Shown here: positions 17,931 through 26,405 of the stretch, in pieces
Position numbering within the stretch: the first letter of the stretch is position 1
Layout: each line of letters begins with the position of its first letter
NCBI RefSeq assembly: GCF_042429435.1
Contig: NZ_JBHMAF010000200.1
Strand: one strand, 5' to 3'
DNA from: Ectobacillus funiculus
Lineage (GTDB): Bacteria > Bacillota > Bacilli > Bacillales > Bacillaceae_G
DNA length: 64,000 nucleotides
Made by a program: the position numbers and the translations under genes
The notes under the pieces: model-generated
Database searches by the model: none
Seen by the model: only the letters and a program-made list of their open reading frames with translations
Told to the model about the DNA's origin: nothing

Positions 17931-18412
17931 ATTGAACTACCCCCACCTACTCGCTAACGCTCCTTTCCCACAAGGGGACTTCCGTTGGTCGAAGGTGGGG
18001 GATTCCGTATCTTCTTCCTAGGAAGCGAAATACAGAGCCGTTCAACAAGCTTCTCATAGGACGAATAGGGAGTACTTCATCTTCCCAATCTGGCTTGTGA
18101 AGGCAGGATTCACCTCAAACACAGCGACTCCCATTTTGGCAGCTCGGCTGTGAATGCTATTCTGCATCTTTTTATAAGCAAACATGCTCACCCTTCGGTT
18201 TTGCTTCCGATTGCGGTAACGTCCGGCAGACTTCGATAAAGTTGTATCCAATGCTTCTAACACAATCGGTTTATTCTTTTGAACCGCAATATCCACTAAA
18301 CGAATCGCTTCTGCTTCTAGAATTTTTGTGACTTGTCCGCTTCGTTTTCCTATTCACCAAACATGCTAGGCGAATCGTCTAGCCGACATTCATCTCCCAC
18401 TTACCACGAGGC
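17931..18412 (-). mobile_element. Short non-autonomous derivative of the TnpB-related IS element
   Basis: Reading on the minus strand, it keeps the left end (GCCTCGTGGTAAGTGGGAGATG.. to GAATAGGAAAAC), about 290 bp of the TnpB-related gene (residues about 375-465 of the intact copy at 22.6 kb), and the right end up to TTCAAT at 17931. A deletion joins two GGAAAAC copies (18344-18350 here; 22571 and 23771 in the intact copy) and a second removes about 510 bp near the 3' end. It could still be mobilised in trans because both ends remain. Confidence 0.75.
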
Positions 18413-18514
18413 TAAAGAAATTTTTATCAATATACAGAAAGAAAAAAGGAGCTATCCATCTACATATAGTAGTTGTCTAGCTTCTTTTCTTCGTTAACTG
18501 GATTTTTTCAGTTC

Positions 18515-18582
18515 CCTCCTTACCACTGGGCTACGCCCATTACGTGCTTGAAGTGGGGGTCTTCTGTCGGAAAATGATAAAA
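18515..18582 (-). repeat. Left arm of a 68-bp inverted repeat flanking pxpBCA
   Basis: Reverse complement of 21321-21388 with one mismatch visible by eye (CCCATTACG versus CCCATCACG). It contains the IS200/IS605-like end motif CCCCCACTTCAAGCACG and GGGCGTAGCCCAGTGG. Its outer edge, TTTTATCATTTTC, coincides with the break in the gerAB-like gene. Confidence 0.85.
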
Positions 18583-18814
18583 TTATGCCCCCGCTGGGAA
18601 GTGCGAGTTTATGTTTTTGAATAGGAAACATATCCGTAAAAGTTAGGATAGCAGCATAGGCAAAAATGGACACCTTAAAAAAGTCATTTACAATTAAACT
18701 AATGAGAACAAATGCATCCATCTAGGATAAAAGCTATGGAGACAGGGAGGGATGCTGCGGTAGAATAGGAGATAGATTAGTGTCTTGCGCATTTGAAGTG
18801 AAGGGGGCAGGTAT

Positions 18815-19525
18815 ATGAATGAGATTCAGTTTTATCCATTAGGGGATGCCGCTATTACAGTGCGGCTTGGCACATCAGCTGATATAGCAGTACATAACAA
18901 GGTGAGGGGACTTGTCAAATACTTAGAAGATCATCCGCTTCCTGGTATGATAGAGCTTGTTCCTGGTTTTACAACAGTAACAGTGTTTTATGATCGTATG
19001 GAGCTGTTATGCCTTGGACAAGCTGCCCAGCCTTATGAACAAATTCGTGCCGCATTGGAGAGGATTTTGGTTAATTCTTACATGGTTTCAGAAGAACCAA
19101 GCGTGATTACGATTCCAGTCTGTTATGGGGGAGAGTTTGGTCCTGATTTACAGGAAGTTGCAGAGTTCACGGGAATGACTCCTGAAGAAGTTATCGGACT
19201 TCACGCAGGGCGAAGCTATACCGTGTATATGATTGGATTTGCACCTGGCTTTCCATACTTGGGAGGGATGTCCGAGAAACTTGCAGTTCCGCGCCGTTCT
19301 TCCCCTCGTCTCGTGATTGCGGCAGGGAGTGTCGGGATTGGGGGAAAGCAAACAGGCATTTACCCTCTAGAAAGTCCAGGTGGTTGGCAAATTATTGGAC
19401 GTACACCGCTGCGACTATTTAATCCCCATAGGGAACAGCCAAGCTTGCTGCAGGCAGGAGATATCATCCGTTTTCAGCCTATTCCGCAAGAAGAATATGA
19501 GGCCTGGGGGAGGAGAGCAGAGTGA
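18815..19525 (+). CDS. pxpB: 5-oxoprolinase subunit PxpB (KipI-like)
   Basis: 236 residues, cyclophilin-like allophanate hydrolase subunit 1 fold. It opens with FYPLGDAAITVRLG and contains GFAPGFPYLGGM, the family signature, then GSVGIGGKQTGIYP and GGWQIIGRTP. With PxpC and PxpA it forms the ATP-dependent 5-oxoprolinase that returns 5-oxoproline to glutamate. In B. subtilis the homologue was first described as KipI, inhibitor of KinA. ATG 18815 follows AAGGGGGCAGGTAT. Confidence 0.94.
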   Translation: MNEIQFYPLGDAAITVRLGTSADIAVHNKVRGLVKYLEDHPLPGMIELVPGFTTVTVFYDRMELLCLGQAAQPYEQIRAALERILVNSYMVSEEPSVITIPVCYGGEFGPDLQEVAEFTGMTPEEVIGLHAGRSYTVYMIGFAPGFPYLGGMSEKLAVPRRSSPRLVIAAGSVGIGGKQTGIYPLESPGGWQIIGRTPLRLFNPHREQPSLLQAGDIIRFQPIPQEEYEAWGRRAE

Positions 19526-20526
19526 CAATACAGGTAATACGTCCGGGTTTGTGTACGAGCGTGCAGGATTTAGGAAGGTACGGCTATCGAAAGCAAGGGG
19601 TGGTTGTAAGCGGCGCGATGGATACGACAGCTCTTAGAATCGGTAACAGACTTGTCGGTAACGAAGAAGCTGCCGCTGCACTTGAGGTAACACTAGTTGG
19701 TCCAAAGCTTTTATTTGAGAAGGACACATTGATTTCGATATGTGGCGGCGATTTATCTCCTCATATAGATGGATGTATAGTGCCGCTATGGCGCCCTGTA
19801 CTTGTGAAGTCAGGCAGTATTCTGCAGTTTGAGGCTCCAAAGCTTGGCTGCCGATCATATATTGCAGTTGCAGGAGGCATTGATGTTCCAACGGTCATGG
19901 AAAGCAGCAGTACATATATACGGGGAGAATTCGGTGGATTGGAAGGTCGTAACGTCAAAGAAGGAGATCGACTGTTCATCGGAAAAGCGTCAGAGTTCGC
20001 ATGCTGTTTCGCGAGGCAGTTGTCTGACGGAGAAAAAAAGGGATTCTCGGCAGCAAAATGGGGATTCTCCTCAGCATTACTGCCCGCTTATTCATCAAGG
20101 TCAATCGTTCGTATGATTCGCGGTCCACAGTTTGAGTGGTTTACAGAACGAGCACAAGAGGAGCTTTTTGCCCGTTCGTTTCACATTACAACAAATTCAG
20201 ATCGAATGGGATATCGCCTAGGAGGGGGAAAACTTGAATTACAAGGGGCTGCTGAGCTGTTTTCTGAAGCGGTATCAATTGGCACAATTCAAGTGCCGCC
20301 AGAGGGAAACCCAATTGTACTGATGGCAGACTGTCAAACAACTGGTGGATATCCGAATATCGGATACGTAGTGAGTGTAGATATTCCAATATTGGCTCAA
20401 TTAAAGCCAGGAGATTTTGTGAATTTTCAAGAAGTTTCCTTGGGTCAGGCCCATATGCTCATGCTTGCGCAAGAAAAACTCTTAAAATTGGCAGCACTTG
20501 GAATACGATGGAAAGGAAAGGGATAA
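19522..20526 (+). CDS. pxpC: 5-oxoprolinase subunit PxpC (biotin-dependent carboxyltransferase family)
   Basis: 334 residues, allophanate hydrolase subunit 2 fold, KipA-like. Signature segments are IRPGLCTSVQDLGRYGYRK at the N terminus, GAMDTTALRIGNRLVGN, GGIDVP and DCQTTGGYPNIGYV. GTG 19522 overlaps the pxpB stop by 4 bp, so the two are probably translationally coupled and made in equal amounts. Acts with PxpB and PxpA in the cytosol. Confidence 0.94.
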   Translation: MTIQVIRPGLCTSVQDLGRYGYRKQGVVVSGAMDTTALRIGNRLVGNEEAAAALEVTLVGPKLLFEKDTLISICGGDLSPHIDGCIVPLWRPVLVKSGSILQFEAPKLGCRSYIAVAGGIDVPTVMESSSTYIRGEFGGLEGRNVKEGDRLFIGKASEFACCFARQLSDGEKKGFSAAKWGFSSALLPAYSSRSIVRMIRGPQFEWFTERAQEELFARSFHITTNSDRMGYRLGGGKLELQGAAELFSEAVSIGTIQVPPEGNPIVLMADCQTTGGYPNIGYVVSVDIPILAQLKPGDFVNFQEVSLGQAHMLMLAQEKLLKLAALGIRWKGKG

Positions 20527-20529
20527 ATC

Positions 20530-21294
20530 ATGTTTCGAATCGATATCAATTGTGATATGGGGGAAGGCTTTGGGGCTTATGAGCTGGGAACAGATGAAGA
20601 AATCCTTGAGTTTGTTACGTCAGCAAATATTGCGTGCGGCTACCATGCGGGTGATCCTTCAGTAATGAGAAAGACTGTGCGGCTTGCGCTTGATAAGGGA
20701 GTAGCGATAGGCGCTCATCCTGGTTTACCTGACTTAGCTGGGTTTGGCAGACGAAACATGGCGCTTTCCCCGCAGGAAGCGTACGATATAACGGTATACC
20801 AAATTGGTGCTTTATCCGGATTTGTACGTGCAGAAGGAGCTATTATGCAGCATGTAAAGCCGCATGGGGCATTATATAATATGGCGGCGCAAAGCAAGGG
20901 GCTTGCAGAGGCAATTGCGGAGGCAGTATATAAAGTGAATCCGGAGTTGGTTTTATTCGGACTATCAGGAAGCGAGCTGATAGCAGCTGGAGAGAAGATG
21001 GGATTGCAAACGGCGAGCGAGGTATTTGCTGATCGCACCTATCAGCAGGACGGATCACTTACGCCGCGGAGGCATGCGGACGCAGTGATTGCAGATACGG
21101 AGACGGCTATGCAACAGGTAATCCGAATGATTAAAGAAGGGAAGGTGCGATCCCTGCAAGGGAAAGATATACCTTTGAAGGCTGACACAATTTGTATTCA
21201 CGGGGACGGTGCACATGCGTTAGCTTTTGCGCAAAGCATTCGGCATGTGTTGCAAGATGAAGCTGTTCAGGTTAAAGCGTTCAAATTGGGTTAG
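20530..21294 (+). CDS. pxpA: 5-oxoprolinase subunit PxpA (LamB/YcsF family)
   Basis: 254 residues. DINCDMGEGFGAYELGTDEE at the N terminus, ANIACGYHAGDP, AHPGLPDLAGFGRR and VKPHGALYN carry the conserved Asp, His and Lys of the family; CIHGDGAHA is near the end. It starts 3 bp after the pxpC stop. Last gene of pxpBCA; 26 bp downstream the right arm of the inverted repeat begins. Confidence 0.95.
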   Translation: MFRIDINCDMGEGFGAYELGTDEEILEFVTSANIACGYHAGDPSVMRKTVRLALDKGVAIGAHPGLPDLAGFGRRNMALSPQEAYDITVYQIGALSGFVRAEGAIMQHVKPHGALYNMAAQSKGLAEAIAEAVYKVNPELVLFGLSGSELIAAGEKMGLQTASEVFADRTYQQDGSLTPRRHADAVIADTETAMQQVIRMIKEGKVRSLQGKDIPLKADTICIHGDGAHALAFAQSIRHVLQDEAVQVKAFKLG

Positions 21295-21320
21295 TCTCTC
21301 ATACATGCCCAAGAGATATT

Positions 21321-21388
21321 TTTTATCATTTTCCGACAGAAGACCCCCACTTCAAGCACGTGATGGGCGTAGCCCAGTGGTAAGGAGG
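21321..21388 (+). repeat. Right arm of a 68-bp inverted repeat flanking pxpBCA
   Basis: Inverted copy of 18515-18582. It also begins with TTTTATCATTTTC, the bases that border the insertion in the gerAB-like gene, and contains CCCCCACTTCAAGCACG followed by GGGCGTAGCCC. It abuts the IS1182-like element. Confidence 0.85.
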
Positions 21389-22514
21389 CCACTGAAAAAC
21401 TAACGGATGGTTCCTGGATAAGCATAAAAAAGACGACATGTTCAACTTCGTGTCGTCTTTTTTATGCTTACATGCAGCCTGTTGCTGCTTATTCTCCCTC
21501 CATCAGTTTCACAATCCGCTTGAGGTTGACCGTGAAAATGGCCATGGCCTCCTGTAATTCCATGCCAAGGAGGCCCGAGGAGGATGCAACATTATACCCG
21601 TGCCGGTGTTTTAGCTCGCTGTTCTGGAACGCTTCTTGATCTGTCTGTTCCGTACTTTTGATGGATACAGAATACGTTTTGCTTTTGGCTCTTTTTTTGT
21701 AACACCCTTCTTGAAACGGACATGTCTGGCACTTCTTCACATCAAAGTAATACCTAAGGGTCGGGTTCTTTCCAGTTCCCGTCTTTCCATGACGTTTCTT
21801 TCTGGTTGCCAGATGCCCGGCCTTACACACAAACAGACCGGCATCTTTATTGAATATAAATTCATTTTCCTTTTTACGGTTTCCTTGTGTGATGACAGGA
21901 TTCAGCTGGGAACACCTCTTTCATGGCTTCATCGACTTTATAGATGACTTTCCTCAAGTTTTTAGAACAATTCATGAGAATCTCTTGTGGTGTCTTGAGA
22001 TTATAACGGGCTTTCGTATGGGTGGCATCGACAATGATGGTTTTACTCTTAATGATTCCCTTCTCGATGGTGATTTCGACCGTTTTATGAATCAACATGT
22101 CTAGAAGATTCATATCTTGCAGGCGTAGTTTGCGGAATTTGGTCAATGAACTCGGCTCAATGACCGCTTCCTCTGGTGCCATGTCTAAAAAATATTTAAA
22201 AGACATATCATATTTTGACCGTTCTACTACATCCACATCAGATAGATCAAAGAGGGTCTTCAACAGTAAATACTTGAACATACGAATGGGATGAATTGCA
22301 TTTCGACCATTATCATGACAGTATTTATGCTTCAATTCATCGTAAACAAATGAAAAATCCAAGAGGTCATTGATTCTTCGCAAGAGATTATCCCGCGGAA
22401 CGACAATGTCGTAAATCGCCATGTATGGACTGGAAACTACAGTTTTTCCTTTTTGAATCATTTGCATCACCCACACTTCGTTAATACCTGTATAGTTGAA
22501 CTTTTTCAGTGGCC
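21387..22514 (-). mobile_element. IS1182-like insertion sequence, internally deleted
   Basis: Bounded by inverted ends GGCCACTGAAAAA (21387-21399) and TTTTTCAGTGGCC (22502-22514). Carries one broken transposase gene and, near its left end, a hairpin AAAAAAGACGACA/TGTCGTCTTTTTT (about 21427-21464) that can end its transcript. About 1.13 kb against the 1.6-1.8 kb usual for the family. Confidence 0.75.
21489..22476 (-). pseudogene. Broken IS1182-family transposase
   Basis: Piece 1 (22476-21874) has the N-terminal domain: RDNLLRRINDLLDFSFVYDE, then RMFKYLLLKTLF and IEPSSLTKFRK, the first catalytic region around IIVDATHTKARYN, then a stop after HHTRKP. Piece 2, in another frame and ending at 21489, has the Cys region (CQTCPFQEGC), the Y/K-rich segment and the C terminus LGMELQEAMAIFTVNLKRIV. 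Roughly 150 residues between them are missing, so the enzyme cannot be active. Confidence 0.85.
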
Positions 22515-22648
22515 TCGTGGTAAGTGGGGGATGAATGTCGGCTAGGCGATTCGCCTAGCGTGTTTGAATAGGAAAACCCCACTATACAAACATACGTTCC
22601 TTTGGTGATATATAATTACCAAAATGAACCAGAAGGGAGGAGAAGAGA

Positions 22649-24364
22649 ATGAAGAAGTGTTATTTTTCCAATCGAATCTATAAACACACGATCTCTCACG
22701 ATTTGAATCAGGAACTCTTTCACTCTCTCCATCTCTATAATAGAGCCATGCGCACGGCTTATGCTTGGCAGATAAAACATCTACGCAAGGGGAACAAGCC
22801 GTATGAAGGCAGTCTTCATCTTGCGATTAAGAAACAATTTCAAATGGACGACTATTATGCGAATAATGCAGTCCAACAAGCAAACGCCCTTCGTACATCG
22901 CAAAAAGAACTACAAGCATTGTATGTCAAACAGGTAGACAGTGTCATGCAATCGATTCAAAAGAAATTAAAAAACGAACGCAGCAAGCTGATGGCATTGC
23001 GAAACATGAAGCAATCGATTGTGGATAGAAAACCGAAATTGCATAAGAGAATGGGGTATCGGGTGCATCAAACCGCTTCCGGTGCGGTATATGCGCTTCA
23101 TCGTAAGAACGAGACGCAGGTCTGGTTCTCCCTCTATCTGTTTGAACATCGGCATCTAGATAAAGAAATCAAACGTCTCAAGGCAAGAATCGGACAACTT
23201 CGTCATCGTCTCTTTCGGCAGGAGCAGAAAAAGGAGAAACTAAGGAGAGATATTCCTTCCGCTTTGTTCGGCTCTCGTTCCTTCTTTCGTAAGCAATATA
23301 CAACGTGTAAGGATCAAAAGAGTCATGCGGCATGGAGACATGCATTCCGTTACAAAAGGAACGCCAAGATGACCATCTCTGGACGGAAGGATGCGAAGTA
23401 CGGCAGCTTTGTGTTCCAGTATGATGCACAAAGCCAAACCTTACATGTCAGAAGTATTACGGGACAAGCGCTTATACTTCCCTATGTGTATTTTCCTTAT
23501 GGACAAGATCAGGTGCAAGAATTTGTCGCCGCGCAGCTTTCCTGTCAGAACAAAAAGCAGTATGGCAAGCCAATCGGTTGGTCCATCGAAGACCATGGTA
23601 CGTACTACATCATCAAATGTATCGTAGAAGAACCAGAACATCCTCATATCAATTATTCAAAAGCAAACGGTGTCATTGGTGTAGATCTCAACTACAATCA
23701 TATTGCCTTCTCCCATGTGAATGGACAAGGACAATTACTTTCCTCCTCCTGTCTCTATTTCTCCTTAGAAGGAAAACGAAGCGGACAAATTACAAAAATC
23801 CTAGAAGCAGAAGCGATTCGTTTGGTGGATATCGCGGTTCAAAGAAATAAACCGATTGTGTTAGAAGTATTAGATACAACTCTATCAAAGTCTGCCGGCC
23901 GTTACCGCAATCGGAAGCAAAACCGAAGGATGAGCCTATTTGCCTATAAAAAGATGCAGGATAGCATTCACAGCCGAGCTGCTAAAATGGGAGTCGCTGT
24001 GTTTGAGGTGAATCCTGCCTTCACAAGCCAGATTGGGAAGATGAAGTATATGAAACAGATGCATATTTCCATCCATCAAGCAGCTTCTTATGTCATTGGC
24101 AGACGCGGCATGAACCTGAAGGAACAGGTGCCAAAGGTGCTGCAAGCTTATACAGAATATAAGGATGGGAAGCATCACTGGAAACAATGGAGTGTGTTGA
24201 CAAAAGCATTCAAAGCGCTTCGTCCGTACGTATTCTATCATGTATCGGGCCAATCTTATTCATTATTCAACAAAGAGATTTGTAACTATGGGCTGACCCA
24301 AGCAGAACGTGATATTTTGCAGAAGTATGTACCAAAAGTTTGGTTAGAAGAAAGAGCATCCTGA
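22649..24364 (+). CDS. TnpB-related protein without zinc ribbon (IS200/IS605 accessory family)
   Basis: 571 residues, longer than canonical TnpB (about 370-440). The N-terminal half is basic and helical, including a coiled-coil-like stretch about residues 165-205. RuvC-like core: Asp346 in GVIGVDLNYNHIAF and Glu406 in PIVLEVLDTT. At the place of the usual third Asp (DxNAA) the sequence reads IHQAAS (residues 475-480). No CxxC pair exists anywhere, so the C-terminal zinc ribbon is missing. Canonical TnpB is an RNA-guided DNA nuclease; whether this branch cuts DNA is unknown to me. ATG 22649 follows GGGAGGAGAAGAGA. Two deleted relatives lie at 17.9 and 63.6 kb. Confidence 0.85.
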   Translation: MKKCYFSNRIYKHTISHDLNQELFHSLHLYNRAMRTAYAWQIKHLRKGNKPYEGSLHLAIKKQFQMDDYYANNAVQQANALRTSQKELQALYVKQVDSVMQSIQKKLKNERSKLMALRNMKQSIVDRKPKLHKRMGYRVHQTASGAVYALHRKNETQVWFSLYLFEHRHLDKEIKRLKARIGQLRHRLFRQEQKKEKLRRDIPSALFGSRSFFRKQYTTCKDQKSHAAWRHAFRYKRNAKMTISGRKDAKYGSFVFQYDAQSQTLHVRSITGQALILPYVYFPYGQDQVQEFVAAQLSCQNKKQYGKPIGWSIEDHGTYYIIKCIVEEPEHPHINYSKANGVIGVDLNYNHIAFSHVNGQGQLLSSSCLYFSLEGKRSGQITKILEAEAIRLVDIAVQRNKPIVLEVLDTTLSKSAGRYRNRKQNRRMSLFAYKKMQDSIHSRAAKMGVAVFEVNPAFTSQIGKMKYMKQMHISIHQAASYVIGRRGMNLKEQVPKVLQAYTEYKDGKHHWKQWSVLTKAFKALRPYVFYHVSGQSYSLFNKEICNYGLTQAERDILQKYVPKVWLEERAS

Positions 24365-24680
24365 CTTCGTTTGGAATGGCATCATCTGTTCTTGCATCAC
24401 CATCATTTTGCCGCAAAAGCCGGAGGATTGAGCTCCAGAATGGTGGGCGCATTGGTGCAAGAACATCGCAACACGTATAGGGTGAAAAAAGAGAAGCAAC
24501 TATCACTACTTGTGTGAGACAAGGTCGCCTTGGTGGCTTTGTCACGTACAAGGAAGTGTGAGCTCTCCCTATTTGTCCTATGAGAAGCCTGTTGAACGGC
24601 TCTGTATTTCGCTTCTTAGGAAGAAAATACAGAATCCCCCACCTCAAGGAGCATTAGCGAGTAGGTGGGGGTAGTTCAAT
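24365..24680 (+). ncRNA. Candidate guide-RNA/right-end region of the TnpB-related element
   Basis: 316 bp between the gene stop and the right end with no credible ORF. It ends in a hairpin formed by CCCCCACCT and AGGTGGGGG. In characterised tnpB elements the omega RNA is transcribed from the 3' part of tnpB through the right end, with the guide taken from flanking DNA; this region occupies that position. RNA production is inferred only. Confidence 0.35.
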
Positions 24681-24812
24681 AAGTAAGTGAATAATTATAT
24701 AGGTAAGTAACTGGAAAAGCGAAGTGGATAGGTATACAATAGACTGTATCTAAAATGTGAACAAAATGGGCTATAGAGTGAATCGTCCATTTGCTGGAGA
24801 GGAGAATATGCT

Positions 24813-26024
24813 TTGCAAGCAGCAGCACCTAAACAAAGCGCTTTAAACACATCGACGATCTATCGCATTATTTTTGCTATTAGCTTAGGTCATTTGATGA
24901 ATGATTCTATGCAAGCTGTCGTGCCGGCTATATTTCCAATTTTGGAACAGTCTATGAATCTATCTTATACACAGGTTGGCTGGATTGCGTTCGCTTTGAA
25001 TATGACATCTTCGATTATGCAGCCTGTGTTTGGATTCTATACGGATAAGAAGCCCTCGCCGTTTCTGCTTCCGCTGGGAATGCTATCGAGCATGTTCGGT
25101 ATGATTGGCATAGCTTTTGCACCCAACTTTTATTTTGTGCTTCTTTCTGTTTTATTTATCGGTCTTGGGTCAGCTGTGTTTCATCCAGAAGGAGCACGCG
25201 TTGCTTTTATGGCAGCAGGAACAAAACGAGGATTGGCACAATCAATTTATCAGGTTGGCGGTAATACAGGAAATGCGCTTGCACCGATTTTCACTGCTTT
25301 AATTTTTGTTCCGCTTGGTCAGTCCGGCGCCGCTTGGTTTACGATTTCAGCGGCAATCGGCGTATTGCTGCTTTGGTATGTGTCCAGATGGTACCGCACA
25401 GAGCTCACGAGCGGCACGATGCGTGTAAAGAAGCGTGCGGCAGCTGGCAATGGGGAAGGCAAGCTAAGCAGGCAGGTAAAGCTTGCGGTTGTATTCCTCA
25501 TTTTCTTAACATTTGCGCGATCCTGGTATAACGCCGGTATCGGTAACTTTTATCAGTTTTATTTAATCGAGCATTATGGCTTGTCTATCCGGGCTGCACA
25601 GTATTATGTATTTATCTTTATGATTGCCGGGGTGGTGGGAACGTTTTTTGGAGGACCGTTATCCGATCGTTTTGGAAAGCGAAATCTTATCCTGTTTTCC
25701 ATGCTCGGTTCCGCGCCGCTTGCTTTGTTATTGCCGCATATTCCGCTCGTTTGGGTAGCGCCTTTATTTGCTGTTCTTGGATTTATTTTATTCAGCAACT
25801 TTAGTGTTATTGTAGTGTACACACAGGAGCTTATGCCTGGAAAAGTAGGTATGGCGTCCGGTTTAATTGTCGGTCTTGCGTTCGGTATGGGGGCACTCGG
25901 TGCAGTTGTACTTGGAAAGCTAGCTGACATGTATGGTTTAACCTTTACTATGATGTTTTGTAGCTTCCTGCCTCTTCTCGGGATTGTTTCCTGGCTGCTG
26001 CCAAATGATCGAAAGGCACAATAG
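24813..26024 (+). CDS. fsr: MFS transporter, fosmidomycin-resistance (Fsr) type
   Basis: 403 residues, 12 predicted membrane helices. Fsr-like features are FAISLGHLMNDSMQAVVPAI at the N terminus, QPVFGFYTDKKPSP in loop 2-3, and VFHPEGARVAF in the third/fourth helix region. Proton-driven efflux is the family role; the true substrate is unknown. TTG 24813 follows GGAGAGGAGA; an ATG just upstream is out of frame. It lies 380 bp before the bacteriocin precursor with its own terminator between, so it is probably not in that operon. Confidence 0.85.
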   Translation: MQAAAPKQSALNTSTIYRIIFAISLGHLMNDSMQAVVPAIFPILEQSMNLSYTQVGWIAFALNMTSSIMQPVFGFYTDKKPSPFLLPLGMLSSMFGMIGIAFAPNFYFVLLSVLFIGLGSAVFHPEGARVAFMAAGTKRGLAQSIYQVGGNTGNALAPIFTALIFVPLGQSGAAWFTISAAIGVLLLWYVSRWYRTELTSGTMRVKKRAAAGNGEGKLSRQVKLAVVFLIFLTFARSWYNAGIGNFYQFYLIEHYGLSIRAAQYYVFIFMIAGVVGTFFGGPLSDRFGKRNLILFSMLGSAPLALLLPHIPLVWVAPLFAVLGFILFSNFSVIVVYTQELMPGKVGMASGLIVGLAFGMGALGAVVLGKLADMYGLTFTMMFCSFLPLLGIVSWLLPNDRKAQ

Positions 26025-26103
26025 TAAAAAAAGAGACGGATCTTAGATTAAGCAGTTCAGCTAACGTGGAGAAAATCCGAATTCACAGTAAATTTGGCAT
26101 ATA

Positions 26104-26136
26104 AAAACGCTTGGAGATTTCTCTAAGCGTTTTTCA
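26104..26136 (+). terminator. Terminator after the Fsr-like gene
   Basis: AAAAACGCTTGGAGA pairs with TCTAAGCGTTTTT around a short loop, with a T5 exit. The rest of 26137-26296 shows nothing else. Confidence 0.8.
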
Positions 26137-26296
26137 TCGTGTTTAATTTTTGTTCTTCATTCAAGCAACCCGTTCGTTTAAATAAATTAATTTACAAATT
26201 ATGTTGGTTTTTACAAAAGGATCACTTGGTAGGTATTCCTCAACCGAAAATAGGCTCATTATTTAGTAACAGCGACCTAAATGAAATCATAATTTG

Positions 26297-26325
26297 TTGA
26301 AGAGAGTACACAGCGTATCTAATGT
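26297..26325 (+). promoter_or_regulatory. Possible promoter for the bacteriocin precursor
   Basis: TTGAAG (26297-26302), 17-bp spacer, TAATGT (26320-26325). It is the best SigA-like match in the gap before the precursor. The match is imperfect. Confidence 0.35.
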
Positions 26326-26405
26326 TTTCATACACAAAACTGATTATTTACTTTTCAACTCTCTATTCAGGTTTAATATGATTAAACGTAAAGGGGGAGG
26401 AAAAA

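Larger units (their letters stand above)
17768..18721 (-). pseudogene. GerAB-like spore germination permease remnant, split by insertion
   Basis: Two minus-strand pieces read as one GerA-type endospore germination permease. Piece 1 (18721 to about 18570) gives MDAFVLISLIVNDFFKVSIF, then FAYAAILTFTDMF and GGIILSFS. Piece 2 (17930 to TAA at 17768) gives MSLAIAPNSQSHFAQG, then FPPFILYIPLLLMVIELI and a basic tail. Joined, they follow the last helices and C terminus of GerAB proteins. The intervening 650 bp (17931-18582) is insertion-sequence material. The N-terminal 250 or so residues are missing; stops lie just upstream of piece 1. Confidence 0.7.
22513..24680 (+). mobile_element. Full-length IS200/IS605-type element carrying a TnpB-related gene, no tnpA
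   Basis: Left end from GCCTCGTGGTAAGTGGGGG with the hairpin CTAGGCGATTCGCCTAG (about 22540-22558). Right end has CCCCCACCTCAAGG, then GAGTAGGTGGGGG and TTCAAT at 24680. The ends match those of the short copy at 17931-18412, which fixes the boundaries. No Y1 transposase gene is present, so transposition would need one supplied elsewhere. Confidence 0.8.

Noticed and set aside
18494..18721. 75-residue minus-strand ORF as a separate small membrane protein
   Set aside because: Its first two thirds fit a GerAB helix region and the rest is IS end sequence; it is explained as a pseudogene piece.
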